16,353 nucleotides of DNA from NCBI GenBank assembly GCA_913040875.1, contig CAJWHX010000022.1, positions 1-16,353 of the forward strand, written 5' to 3'. The notes beneath the pieces were generated by a model. It searched no databases. It was not told the DNA's origin and saw only the letters and a list, made by a program, of their open reading frames with translations. Numbering within the stretch: the first letter of the stretch is position 1; every line of letters starts with the position of its first letter. This DNA is from an uncultured Pseudomonadota bacterium (GTDB lineage: Bacteria; Myxococcota; UBA796). A program made the translations under genes and the position numbers. Positions 7,257-13,620 of this stretch are shown in pieces.

Positions 7257-8213
7257 TCAGTTGTCGACTTGATAATCCCACAGTGTCATCAAATCCGCTT
7301 CGTTCAATCCCGTTTCATGCAAGTAAGCCTGAAGCTCTTCGACATGAATCTTTGCCTCTTGGCGCAATTTGCATTTCAAATCTGTATCTAGCGGCGCTCT
7401 TGGAGAATGATCGGTATTGATCTTCTTTAGCAACACTTTCCCCTTTTTCCAAAGCGGTTTGGGAAGCAACCTTTTTGCCATCGAGGTCACTGGATGGCTT
7501 GGATCTTGAATCACTCGTGCCAAGATTTTCGAGCGCATTGCGGTATTGGCATTGTGATTGACCAAATTTGGCATGTACTCAGTATTCAAACCGAGAAAAT
7601 TCATCACGCCTCTCACTTCTCGTTCTGTATCGGATTTAAATTCGTCAAAAACAAGAACTTTGACTTGCTCTGTTCCAAAGGTCTCAACAAATCGCTGGAT
7701 TTGCTCCGTAACTTTCCAATGGTCTCGATAAAAAAGTCGCGATGGAAAATGTACGGTATCAGGAAGTTGCTCACCCTGACGACGATCCGACTCCAACTCC
7801 AACGCCCGGCCAAAATCGGATTCAACCTCATTACCAGAATACAACCCTTGAGAGTGAAGAGAGTATAGAAAAGCCACTGGCTCTCTCAGCATAATTATAA
7901 TCTTGGCATTTGGATTGTAAGCGTAGATTTCCTTAGCCGCAGCCTTAGAAAACAAATAGAAAACAGAAGATTCTCCCACAATCGACGCAGCACCACGCTC
8001 TGAAAACAAAGCATGATACGCATCAGAGGTCGGATACCGAGTGTATTTTGGATGCCCGTGCAACTCAGCACCTTCCTGTAGAAGATCAACCGAAAAGTAG
8101 TGTGGTTCTTTATCCTCTGCCATGCACGTATCAGGGTGTTCTGCCAAATATCGATGCAAAGAGGTTGTTCCTGCCTTGGGCATGCCCACAATAAATGTGT
8201 TGACGATGGACAC
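7257..8213 (-). CDS. PAPS-dependent sulfotransferase
   Basis: A 318-residue cytosolic-type sulfotransferase that would move a sulfo group from 3'-phosphoadenylyl sulfate to a hydroxyl or amine acceptor. The 5'-phosphosulfate loop is IVGMPKAGTTSLHRYLAEHP (8-27, PKAGTTS at 12-18, K13). The 3'-phosphate site is IIIMLREPVAFLYSLHSQ (105-122), with R110 and S118 in the expected places. VGESSVFYL (79-87) is the usual strand between them. The length matches the Sulfotransfer_1/3 families, and the layout is closest to the heparan-sulfate N-deacetylase/sulfotransferase-like group. The start is GTG at 8213, supported by a perfect GGAGGAG 6 nt upstream that lies inside the end of the alpha/beta hydrolase gene. 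With only 3 bp between the two genes, translation is probably coupled. The acceptor is unknown; neighbours hint at a lipid, small molecule or surface glycan. The absence of PAPS-synthesis genes nearby is not unusual. Confidence 0.9.
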   Translation of the reverse strand: MSIVNTFIVGMPKAGTTSLHRYLAEHPDTCMAEDKEPHYFSVDLLQEGAELHGHPKYTRYPTSDAYHALFSERGAASIVGESSVFYLFSKAAAKEIYAYNPNAKIIIMLREPVAFLYSLHSQGLYSGNEVESDFGRALELESDRRQGEQLPDTVHFPSRLFYRDHWKVTEQIQRFVETFGTEQVKVLVFDEFKSDTEREVRGVMNFLGLNTEYMPNLVNHNANTAMRSKILARVIQDPSHPVTSMAKRLLPKPLWKKGKVLLKKINTDHSPRAPLDTDLKCKLRQEAKIHVEELQAYLHETGLNEADLMTLWDYQVDN

Positions 8214-8216
8214 TGT

Positions 8217-9149
8217 CTACTCCTCCAGTTCACTACCCGTTTGAGGGGCCGACGCATACTGATTTAAAAAACGTCTAGTCGTTCGATAAAATCGCCTCGA
8301 GTATCCAACTTGCGGTACGTGATCTGCAAATCCATACACGGCAACCTCACCATTGAGCGTATCGGCCAACTCCCGAACATCTTCAACAGAAAATATCGGG
8401 TCTTGTCGTCCAACGATAAGCAATACTGGAGGGGGCTCTCGCCAGGCATCTGTCCATTGAGTCATTTCCATAGACTGCTGCTGTAAATCACGAATGAGTG
8501 CACGTTGTTCTGTCGGATACTTCCCAAACACATGACCATACAATTGATCATCAAAACTGGGAGGCATCAACCATGTCGGTGCATGAAAACAGACATCAAC
8601 CAATGTATCAACATCATCCACAGTCGACGGAACAAACAAATCTTCCAGAGATTCAATGTCAAAGCGCGCTTCTAAGTCTCGAATGTCACCACCTTGCCAA
8701 TCTACACCACCAACACCAATCAACACCAGTGAGGATACAGATCTCATCGGCACAAGCTTCAATGCAACAAAACCACCGTAAGATAGCGCAATTACATGAG
8801 CCGTATCAACACCTTCAGCCTCTAGAACCTGTTGTACTGCAGAGGCCTGAGCATCGAGTGTCAGGCCTCCTTGACTATCTCCAAACCACAATAAATCGGG
8901 GGCAATAATGTGGTGTGTCTCCGCAAAGTCGTTGAGGTTCCTAGACCAAGCCCACAATGCGTCTCCACCGAACCCATGAAGCCATAGTAAGGGCTCTCCC
9001 TTTGGATTTCCACCCTCCCAATAATACATGCTGCCACCGTCGACCGATATCGATCGTCTCTCCAGTCCAGCCTTATCAACTTGTTTGGACATGAAGGATT
9101 CCACTTTGGGATACAGTGCACAGCCCCAAAGGCTGAGAGCGAGGATCAT
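8217..9149 (-). CDS. Alpha/beta hydrolase (lipase/esterase-like), possible lipoprotein
   Basis: A 310-residue alpha/beta-hydrolase-fold enzyme. Visible elements: oxyanion strand LLWLHGFGGDALWAW (His-Gly at about 58-59), APDLLWFGDS, nucleophile elbow ALSYGG (Ser about 123; the first Gly of GxSxG is Ala), acid GRQDPIF (Asp about 250) and FADHVPQ (catalytic His about 277). The layout resembles Moraxella-type lipases and C-C bond hydrolases; the substrate cannot be assigned. The start is ATG at 9149, with GGAG 6 nt upstream; a TTG at 9161 would add four residues but would overlap that site. From this start the N-terminus is a short hydrophobic stretch ending in LSLWGC (Cys10), reminiscent of a lipobox but short and lacking the usual basic residues, so membrane anchoring is uncertain. 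It is the first gene of the - strand hydrolase/sulfotransferase/START run. Confidence 0.88.
   Translation of the reverse strand: MILALSLWGCALYPKVESFMSKQVDKAGLERRSISVDGGSMYYWEGGNPKGEPLLWLHGFGGDALWAWSRNLNDFAETHHIIAPDLLWFGDSQGGLTLDAQASAVQQVLEAEGVDTAHVIALSYGGFVALKLVPMRSVSSLVLIGVGGVDWQGGDIRDLEARFDIESLEDLFVPSTVDDVDTLVDVCFHAPTWLMPPSFDDQLYGHVFGKYPTEQRALIRDLQQQSMEMTQWTDAWREPPPVLLIVGRQDPIFSVEDVRELADTLNGEVAVYGFADHVPQVGYSRRFYRTTRRFLNQYASAPQTGSELEE
8220..8226 (-). promoter_or_regulatory. Embedded Shine-Dalgarno of the sulfotransferase gene
   Basis: GGAGGAG on the - strand lies within the last codons of the hydrolase gene, partly overlapping its stop region, 6 nt before the GTG start at 8213. It fixes the GTG start and predicts translational coupling. 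Confidence 0.8.
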
Positions 9150-9155
9150 AAAGTT

Positions 9156-9159
9156 CTCC
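9156..9159 (-). promoter_or_regulatory. Shine-Dalgarno deciding the hydrolase start
   Basis: GGAG on the - strand is 6 nt before the ATG at 9149. It overlaps the alternative TTG at 9161, making that upstream start unlikely. Confidence 0.65.
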
Positions 9160-9175
9160 AATAGAGTAGGTCCCC

Positions 9176-9204
9176 AGTGTAATCGATTTTACAATGATTT
9201 CCAA
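9176..9204 (-). promoter_or_regulatory. Candidate sigma70-type promoter for the hydrolase operon
   Basis: On the - strand TTGGAA (9204-9199) and TACACT (9181-9176) are 17 bp apart, each matching four of six consensus positions. They lie about 27 bp upstream of the hydrolase ATG, a sensible leader length. Confidence 0.4.
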
Positions 9205-9227
9205 TTCTAACGAAGATGAGATATCTT
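9198..9227 (+). promoter_or_regulatory. Candidate promoter for a possibly leaderless DUF4105 mRNA
   Basis: TTTCCA (9198-9203) and TATCTT (9222-9227) are separated by 18 bp, leaving only 7 bp to the ATG at 9235. Transcription would begin at or next to the start codon. This fits the absence of a Shine-Dalgarno. It shares bases with the opposing promoter. Confidence 0.25.
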
Positions 9228-9234
9228 GTGACTC

Positions 9235-10437
9235 ATGTGGTTAACCATTTTATTTATTTTGACCAACTGGGCTACTGCCCAGCCACCAGAAACCTGTGAA
9301 CCCGCGGACACTTCAGACTCATTAGAGGTATACCTACTGACCAGTGGACCGGGAAATGGCGTCTACACCAAAGTCGGACACTCAGCGCTGTGGGTCAGTG
9401 GTGGTGGCAAACGAGAGACTGTATTCAACTGGGGTGCGTACGACTCTTCTCAGGACAATTTTCTACTTCGATTCTTTATGGGAAACGCCGAATACAAGCT
9501 GGCGATGATGAGTCGCCAGTACAACCTCAAACGCGTAGGTGAGAACGACCAATTGTTGATCGCTCAACGATTGAATCTGAGTCCAAACATGAAAATGGCA
9601 ATGGCTGCAGAATTGGCTCGACTGGCTAGACCAGAAAATCATGTCTACACCTATCACTGGGAGACTCAAAATTGCTCAACACTGATTCGCGATCTGATAG
9701 ATGAGAGTACAAACGGTGCTCTCAAGGCATTACCTGAAATGAAGAATACGCCTTCACGTAGGTTTGAAGTCTTAAGACACTTGGGAAGTCTCGGATGGGC
9801 CTGGTTCGGATGGCATTATATGGCGTCAAACTATGGGGAACGAGCATATGACAGGTGGTCTTGGCTTCACATTCCACAAGCGTTGCACGATGGTGTAGCC
9901 CAAGCGACGATTCAATGGGAAGGTGAAGAGAATATAAAACCACTCATAGATAAAACGTGTGTGTTGAATGAAGGAGACTGGGCTCCTACGGAACCACCCG
10001 ATAGAGATTGGATGTTGCTGAGTATTGGAAGTGTAATGGGACTCTGGATTTGGATGACCCGTACACGATCTATAGGGTGGCAGCTACCAACCATGATGTG
10101 GTTTGCCGGTTCAGGCCTACTCAGTACATTTTTCATCGTCTGTTGGGTATTCAGTCCATTAGAAGGATACGGCTTCAATGAAAACTGGTTTGTTTCCAAT
10201 CCGATACATCTCATCGTCTTGTATCACTTGTTACGGAAAAGACACAGGGGTAAGTTACGACACAGTTTGTGGATCTTACCAATGATTGGACTCCTTTGGA
10301 AAATTGGGGATTCTTTACCACAATCAAACATGGGCTTTATAGGTCTCTTTGGTATACCATCTGTGATATTTGTACTTGCTCAACATTCAATCAACCGCGA
10401 TCACCCATCACCACCGGTTGACTACTCTCGAAAATAG
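9235..10437 (+). CDS. DUF4105 (Lnb N-terminal-like) exported protein with C-terminal membrane domain
   Basis: A 400-residue protein with an N-terminal signal peptide (MWLTILFILTNWATA, cleavage likely before Gln16), a DUF4105-type domain outside the cytoplasm (about 30-235) and about five C-terminal membrane helices (about 259-276, 285-307, 320-336, 343-361, 369-385). Diagnostic motifs are VYLLTSGPGNGVYTKVGHSAL (29-49 region, H49), VFNWGAYDS, FFMGNAEYKL and YTYHWETQNCSTLIRDLI (Cys147). The conserved His followed by a Cys recalls permuted NlpC/P60-LRAT-like enzymes, so a thiol hydrolase or acyltransferase role is possible but unproven. The family is common in Gram-negatives, including Bacteroidetes, and has no settled function. 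There is no clear Shine-Dalgarno before the ATG. It is transcribed divergently from the hydrolase operon across 85 bp and is followed by a candidate terminator. Confidence 0.85.
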   Translation: MWLTILFILTNWATAQPPETCEPADTSDSLEVYLLTSGPGNGVYTKVGHSALWVSGGGKRETVFNWGAYDSSQDNFLLRFFMGNAEYKLAMMSRQYNLKRVGENDQLLIAQRLNLSPNMKMAMAAELARLARPENHVYTYHWETQNCSTLIRDLIDESTNGALKALPEMKNTPSRRFEVLRHLGSLGWAWFGWHYMASNYGERAYDRWSWLHIPQALHDGVAQATIQWEGEENIKPLIDKTCVLNEGDWAPTEPPDRDWMLLSIGSVMGLWIWMTRTRSIGWQLPTMMWFAGSGLLSTFFIVCWVFSPLEGYGFNENWFVSNPIHLIVLYHLLRKRHRGKLRHSLWILPMIGLLWKIGDSLPQSNMGFIGLFGIPSVIFVLAQHSINRDHPSPPVDYSRK

Positions 10438-10455
10438 AGCATTAATTGGACATGT

Positions 10456-10481
10456 CTGATTTTAAGTTTTTATAAGATCAG
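10456..10481 (+). terminator. Candidate Rho-independent terminator after the DUF4105 gene
   Basis: A 9-bp, A/T-rich stem (CTGATTTTA paired with TAAGATCAG, one G-U) with an 8-nt loop is followed by TTTCTT. It starts 18 bp after the DUF4105 stop. The low-GC stem makes it a weak terminator. Confidence 0.4.
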
Positions 10482-10485
10482 TTTC

Positions 10486-10516
10486 TTGACACAAAACCGA
10501 TATATTTTCATATGAT
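10486..10516 (+). promoter_or_regulatory. Candidate sigma70 promoter for the small TPR-like gene
   Basis: A perfect -35 TTGACA (10486-10491) and a good -10 TATGAT (10511-10516) lie in an A/T-rich stretch, 41 bp before the GTG start at 10558. The spacer is 19 bp, longer than the 17-bp optimum. Confidence 0.42.
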
Positions 10517-10557
10517 GAAAATAGAACAATTACACCGAAATCAACGAAAGTATAGAC

Positions 10558-10902
10558 GTGTCAATAGTTAAACACTACACGTCCGAAATAATGGAAATCG
10601 CCATGCAAAAGATCAAAAATATTGTACAACAGTCACTCAAGTTTGGCTTTATTGAAGAATCCGAGCATATCCTTAGTGATTTGGTTGATGCACAATGTAA
10701 GGAAATGGGTCTTCTGCATGATGACACCCTTGACTCGATTCAACTTTGGTCTGAGACGCTTGCACTGTTGGAACGATGGGACAAATTGGCTGAGGTCTAT
10801 GAGCTATTGGAGACTGCTCAGGAAACGGTGAATGACACACAGCTTGCACGTACTCTTAGACAAATTGAAAAACTTAGAGGGTTTGAAAGACAAACCTCAT
10901 AA
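10558..10902 (+). CDS. Small helical TPR-like hypothetical protein
   Basis: A 114-residue protein without signal peptide or membrane helix, apparently all helical. The segment HDDTLDSIQLWSETLALL (about 60-77) followed by ERWDKLAEVYELLETAQE resembles a kinesin-light-chain-type TPR unit (DTL...LA.LL...W.K..EVYE.L). There is perhaps one repeat plus capping helices at either side. This suggests a protein-binding adaptor; no enzymatic residues stand out. The GTG start at 10558 has only a weak GAAAG site 7 nt before it. ATG codons at 10591 and 10603 are alternatives without better sites, so the true N-terminus is uncertain. The gene appears to have its own promoter and ends facing the PhoX gene across 52 bp. 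I do not recognise a specific family. Larger TPR proteins occur at both ends of this window, but no direct link can be shown. Confidence 0.65.
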   Translation: MSIVKHYTSEIMEIAMQKIKNIVQQSLKFGFIEESEHILSDLVDAQCKEMGLLHDDTLDSIQLWSETLALLERWDKLAEVYELLETAQETVNDTQLARTLRQIEKLRGFERQTS

Positions 10903-10909
10903 GCCAACT

Positions 10910-10936
10910 TTGTACTGCCCCCTGCCCCCTGTACAA
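10910..10936. terminator. Inverted repeat with C-rich loop between convergent genes
   Basis: TTGTAC (10910-10915) and GTACAA (10931-10936) flank a 15-nt loop made of a tandem TGCCCCC repeat. It lies between the convergent stop codons of the small TPR-like gene and the PhoX gene. It may end transcription from both sides, but there is no T-tract, so the call is tentative. Confidence 0.3.
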
Positions 10937-10954
10937 TGACAATACACAATGCAG

Positions 10955-12802
10955 CTAGCCTCCGACCAATCCTCCGTCTATTCGACGAATCGCAATCACT
11001 GTAGGCCGAGCGGGTAAACTCGGCTTGAAGTCTGGCCAACAGTTGGTCCAACTTGTTTCTGGTCGACCGGGATGTTGTACAGATACAAACAATGTCCTAC
11101 CGTCTGGTGAAAAGCAGGGACCCGTTACTTCAGCCCCTTTCGGAGCAGCAAACAATCGGCACGGCTGCCCCCTTCTCCGCCCCGTTGTTTCTACTGCGTA
11201 AATTCCGTCTCCAATACCAAGGACCTCTTGTGACCCATCGGTGGTAATCCACAATCGACCTTGTGGATCGATGGCAGCATTGTCAGGACATGCAAACATT
11301 GCATCGTGTTCGACTATCGATCCGTACTGTGCTTGGTGTTCAGGAGATCCTGCCATGAGTAGCAATCCCCACTCCATGACTCTTGCACTGTGGTCTCCGT
11401 TCGGGGGGGTAATTTCAATCGTGTGACCGGCTTCATTTTCAATCCTTGGATTGACCGGATTGATGCCTTCATATTCTTCCGTTCCTCGTTTTGGATTGAG
11501 GGTACAGTTGACATACACCTTATTTGTCTGTGGATTGGGCTCTACATCCTCACAGCGGTCCATCTTTGTCGCCCCAACCACATCTCCTGCACGCCGCGCC
11601 TCAATCAGTACATCTTCTTGACACGTGAACCCATTTTCTGATGTCAGCCCCAGTGTGCCAAAAACAAGTGGTATCCATGTGACAGTGCCATCTGAATCAA
11701 ATTTTGCGACAGACAGTTCCCCTTCGTCCAATACATTTCCATATTCAAGTCGACTCTGTACTTGATGTGCAACGTAGGGTTTACTCGAGACAAATCGATA
11801 CAGATACTCGAAGTACCCATCGTCCCCCAAATACAGAACGATTCGACCATCCGAATTTTGAATGGGATTTGCGGATTCATGGTAAAACCTGCCCAAAGCC
11901 GTTCGTTTCACCGGGGCAGAAGTGGGGTCGGTCGGGTCAATTTCCACCACCCATCCAAAGCGATTCGGTTGCTTTGGAGCATGGGCTGTATCAAATCTCT
12001 TGTGTGTTTTATACCAAATATAGGCTTTTGAGTATCCAATATTGTACCGTTTGTACGAGTCTATTTCTCGATCGTCTATTTGATTACCACCAAAATAATA
12101 CAAAATATTTTCTTCACAAGTGAGTATGGTTCCCCATGGAGTCATGCCGCCGGAGCAATTGTGTATCGTACCTTTTACAAGAGTACCAGAAGGGTCTTCA
12201 GGGGTTTGTAGCCTGGAATGACCCGCACATGGACCAGATATCCTCATCTGTGTATCCAAGGTGATTCTCCGATTGAATCTTGAATCGCGTTTGATGCTCC
12301 AGGATCCTGTATCCGATTGATGAATTTCAATGACCGATAGTCCGTGAGCCGCCATTTCTATCGGTGTATGGTCTGGATTTGTAGACGTATATCGTTCCTC
12401 ACCTTCAAACATTAATTGAGCAGACGTAGACTCGTGATTTACGGTCAACAACCAGTGTCCCTCATGCTCGAGTAGCGCCAGAAAATCATTGTTGTAGCCA
12501 AAGCGCCTCGCTTGCTCTGGTCCTGACAACCCCTTCCAATCAAAATCACTTCCACCTTCAAATATGGGATCTCCCCAGCTGATAATGCGCTCGACGATGT
12601 ACCCCTCTGATACCTGATGCGTAGAACCAAGTGTCGGAGATAGATTCGGGAAATCAAATGTTGCTGAATCGCTTTCCTCTAAGAAATCTTTCATGAGTGA
12701 TGGCTTACTACATCCACTGCCCGCAAGTCCCATCACAGTCATCAAACCTTGAGAAAACTGACGACGGGTGAGTAGAATCTGTTCAAATGTCTTTGAGTTC
12801 AT
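10955..12802 (-). CDS. PhoX-family (DUF839) phosphatase, Tat-exported
   Basis: A 615-residue member of the PhoX family, calcium/iron-dependent alkaline phosphatases that release phosphate from organic phosphomonoesters outside the cytoplasm. The N-terminus carries a Tat motif TRRQF (12-16), a hydrophobic stretch and a Cys (LAGSGCSK, C31) that may be a lipidation site, although GSGC is a poor lipobox. Family motifs follow in order: FGYNNDFLALL, LLTVNHEST, CSGGMTPWGTILTCEEN (C216 is the expected metal-ligand Cys), TKMDRCEDVEPNP (414-424), DPQGRLWITTDGS, FSPDGRTLFVSVQHPG. MDRCED has Cys where MDRPE is usual. The start is ATG at 12802, with GGAG 5 nt before it; an ATG at 12868 would add 22 residues, has no ribosome site and would push the twin arginines inward. 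It lies 151 bp after an ABC ATPase gene on the same strand. No Pho box was recognised. Activity is probable from the family, not proven. Confidence 0.92.
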   Translation of the reverse strand: MNSKTFEQILLTRRQFSQGLMTVMGLAGSGCSKPSLMKDFLEESDSATFDFPNLSPTLGSTHQVSEGYIVERIISWGDPIFEGGSDFDWKGLSGPEQARRFGYNNDFLALLEHEGHWLLTVNHESTSAQLMFEGEERYTSTNPDHTPIEMAAHGLSVIEIHQSDTGSWSIKRDSRFNRRITLDTQMRISGPCAGHSRLQTPEDPSGTLVKGTIHNCSGGMTPWGTILTCEENILYYFGGNQIDDREIDSYKRYNIGYSKAYIWYKTHKRFDTAHAPKQPNRFGWVVEIDPTDPTSAPVKRTALGRFYHESANPIQNSDGRIVLYLGDDGYFEYLYRFVSSKPYVAHQVQSRLEYGNVLDEGELSVAKFDSDGTVTWIPLVFGTLGLTSENGFTCQEDVLIEARRAGDVVGATKMDRCEDVEPNPQTNKVYVNCTLNPKRGTEEYEGINPVNPRIENEAGHTIEITPPNGDHSARVMEWGLLLMAGSPEHQAQYGSIVEHDAMFACPDNAAIDPQGRLWITTDGSQEVLGIGDGIYAVETTGRRRGQPCRLFAAPKGAEVTGPCFSPDGRTLFVSVQHPGRPETSWTNCWPDFKPSLPARPTVIAIRRIDGGLVGG

Positions 12803-12807
12803 GATTG

Positions 12808-12811
12808 CTCC
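12808..12811 (-). promoter_or_regulatory. Shine-Dalgarno deciding the PhoX start
   Basis: GGAG on the - strand lies 5 nt upstream of ATG 12802. This start places the twin-arginine motif at residues 13-14, as expected of a Tat signal. Confidence 0.7.
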
Positions 12812-12953
12812 AAACGAACCTGCTCTCAATTTGTAACCCACTTTCGGTGCACTAAAAACGAAAATCATGTTTCACTACGCATATAGAATGCATTGCCTCC
12901 AAATCTACGCCTCTAGAATTGATCAGCGTCGAAACACCCGCTGTCTCTACTCT

Positions 12954-13619
12954 TTACAGACGCTCTCGAATCTCGTTCAACCCCTCTATTCCACAATCGG
13001 AAATGAGTTCCCCATCGTCGATGTACAGAATTCTCGTGGCTCGACTTTCCAACGTGTCCAGTACGTGAGTTGAAAGCATGATGATGGTACCTGCATCTCG
13101 TTCCTCTTCAAGGAGTGCAGTGATCCGTTTAACAGAACTGGGGTCCAATCCGTTGAGGGCTTCATCCAAAACCAAAATCGGAGGCTTAGAGACCATCGCA
13201 CAGGCTATCGCCATCTTTCTTCGCATACCTTGAGAGTACTCTCTAATGAGTCTGTCTATATCGTCTCCAAGACCTGCGATGGCTATCCCCCGTTCTAAAT
13301 CTGCCCCCAAACGCACAGAACAAACAAACTCAAGCATCTCTCTACCAGTGAGATACGTATACAGTTCTGGAAATTCAGGGACATAACCAATGCGTTCTCT
13401 CGCGATCTGTGGATTTACTACGCAATCTTCCCCTCCAATTCTAATACTCCCCGAAGATGGGATCAACTGTCCCGTCAGCATCTTAATGGTGGTGGATTTC
13501 CCCGCCCCATTGCCGCCAATGAACCCAACAAAATCACCGGGATTCAATGTGAAACTCAAATTCTTCACAGCCTTTACAGAGCCATAACTCTTGGTCAACC
13601 CTTGTACTTCTATATGCAC
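12954..13619 (-). CDS. ABC transporter ATP-binding protein (ABC-2/exporter type)
   Basis: A 221-residue nucleotide-binding subunit that powers transport through a partner membrane protein. Complete motifs: Walker A GGNGAGKST (35-43), YVPEFPELYTYLT in the Q-loop position (Glu instead of Gln, as often seen in NatA-like ATPases), signature YSQGMRRKMA, Walker B PILVLDEALNGLDP and switch His in STHVLD. The CcmA/NatA-like subfamily usually pairs with ABC-2 permeases and exports drugs, lipids, polymers or sodium. The start is GTG at 13619, chosen from GGAG 5 nt upstream; a GTG at 13643 would add eight residues inside the previous gene. Only 1 bp separates it from the stop of the upstream membrane protein gene, so the two are translationally coupled and probably form one transporter. 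The substrate is unknown. Confidence 0.93.
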   Translation of the reverse strand: MHIEVQGLTKSYGSVKAVKNLSFTLNPGDFVGFIGGNGAGKSTTIKMLTGQLIPSSGSIRIGGEDCVVNPQIARERIGYVPEFPELYTYLTGREMLEFVCSVRLGADLERGIAIAGLGDDIDRLIREYSQGMRRKMAIACAMVSKPPILVLDEALNGLDPSSVKRITALLEEERDAGTIIMLSTHVLDTLESRATRILYIDDGELISDCGIEGLNEIRERL

Positions 13620-13620
13620 A

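Noticed and set aside
8498..8908. 136-residue His/Gln-rich open frame opposite the alpha/beta hydrolase gene
   Set aside because: Its biased composition is a shadow of the hydrolase codons, and no ribosome binding site was seen.
11704..12123. 139-residue open frame on the + strand inside the PhoX gene
   Set aside because: It lies wholly opposite a strongly conserved PhoX coding region and shows no family motif.
12803..12868. Upstream ATG at 12868 as the PhoX start
   Set aside because: It has no ribosome binding site, and it would put 22 extra residues before a well-placed Tat signal whose own ATG has GGAG 5 nt upstream.
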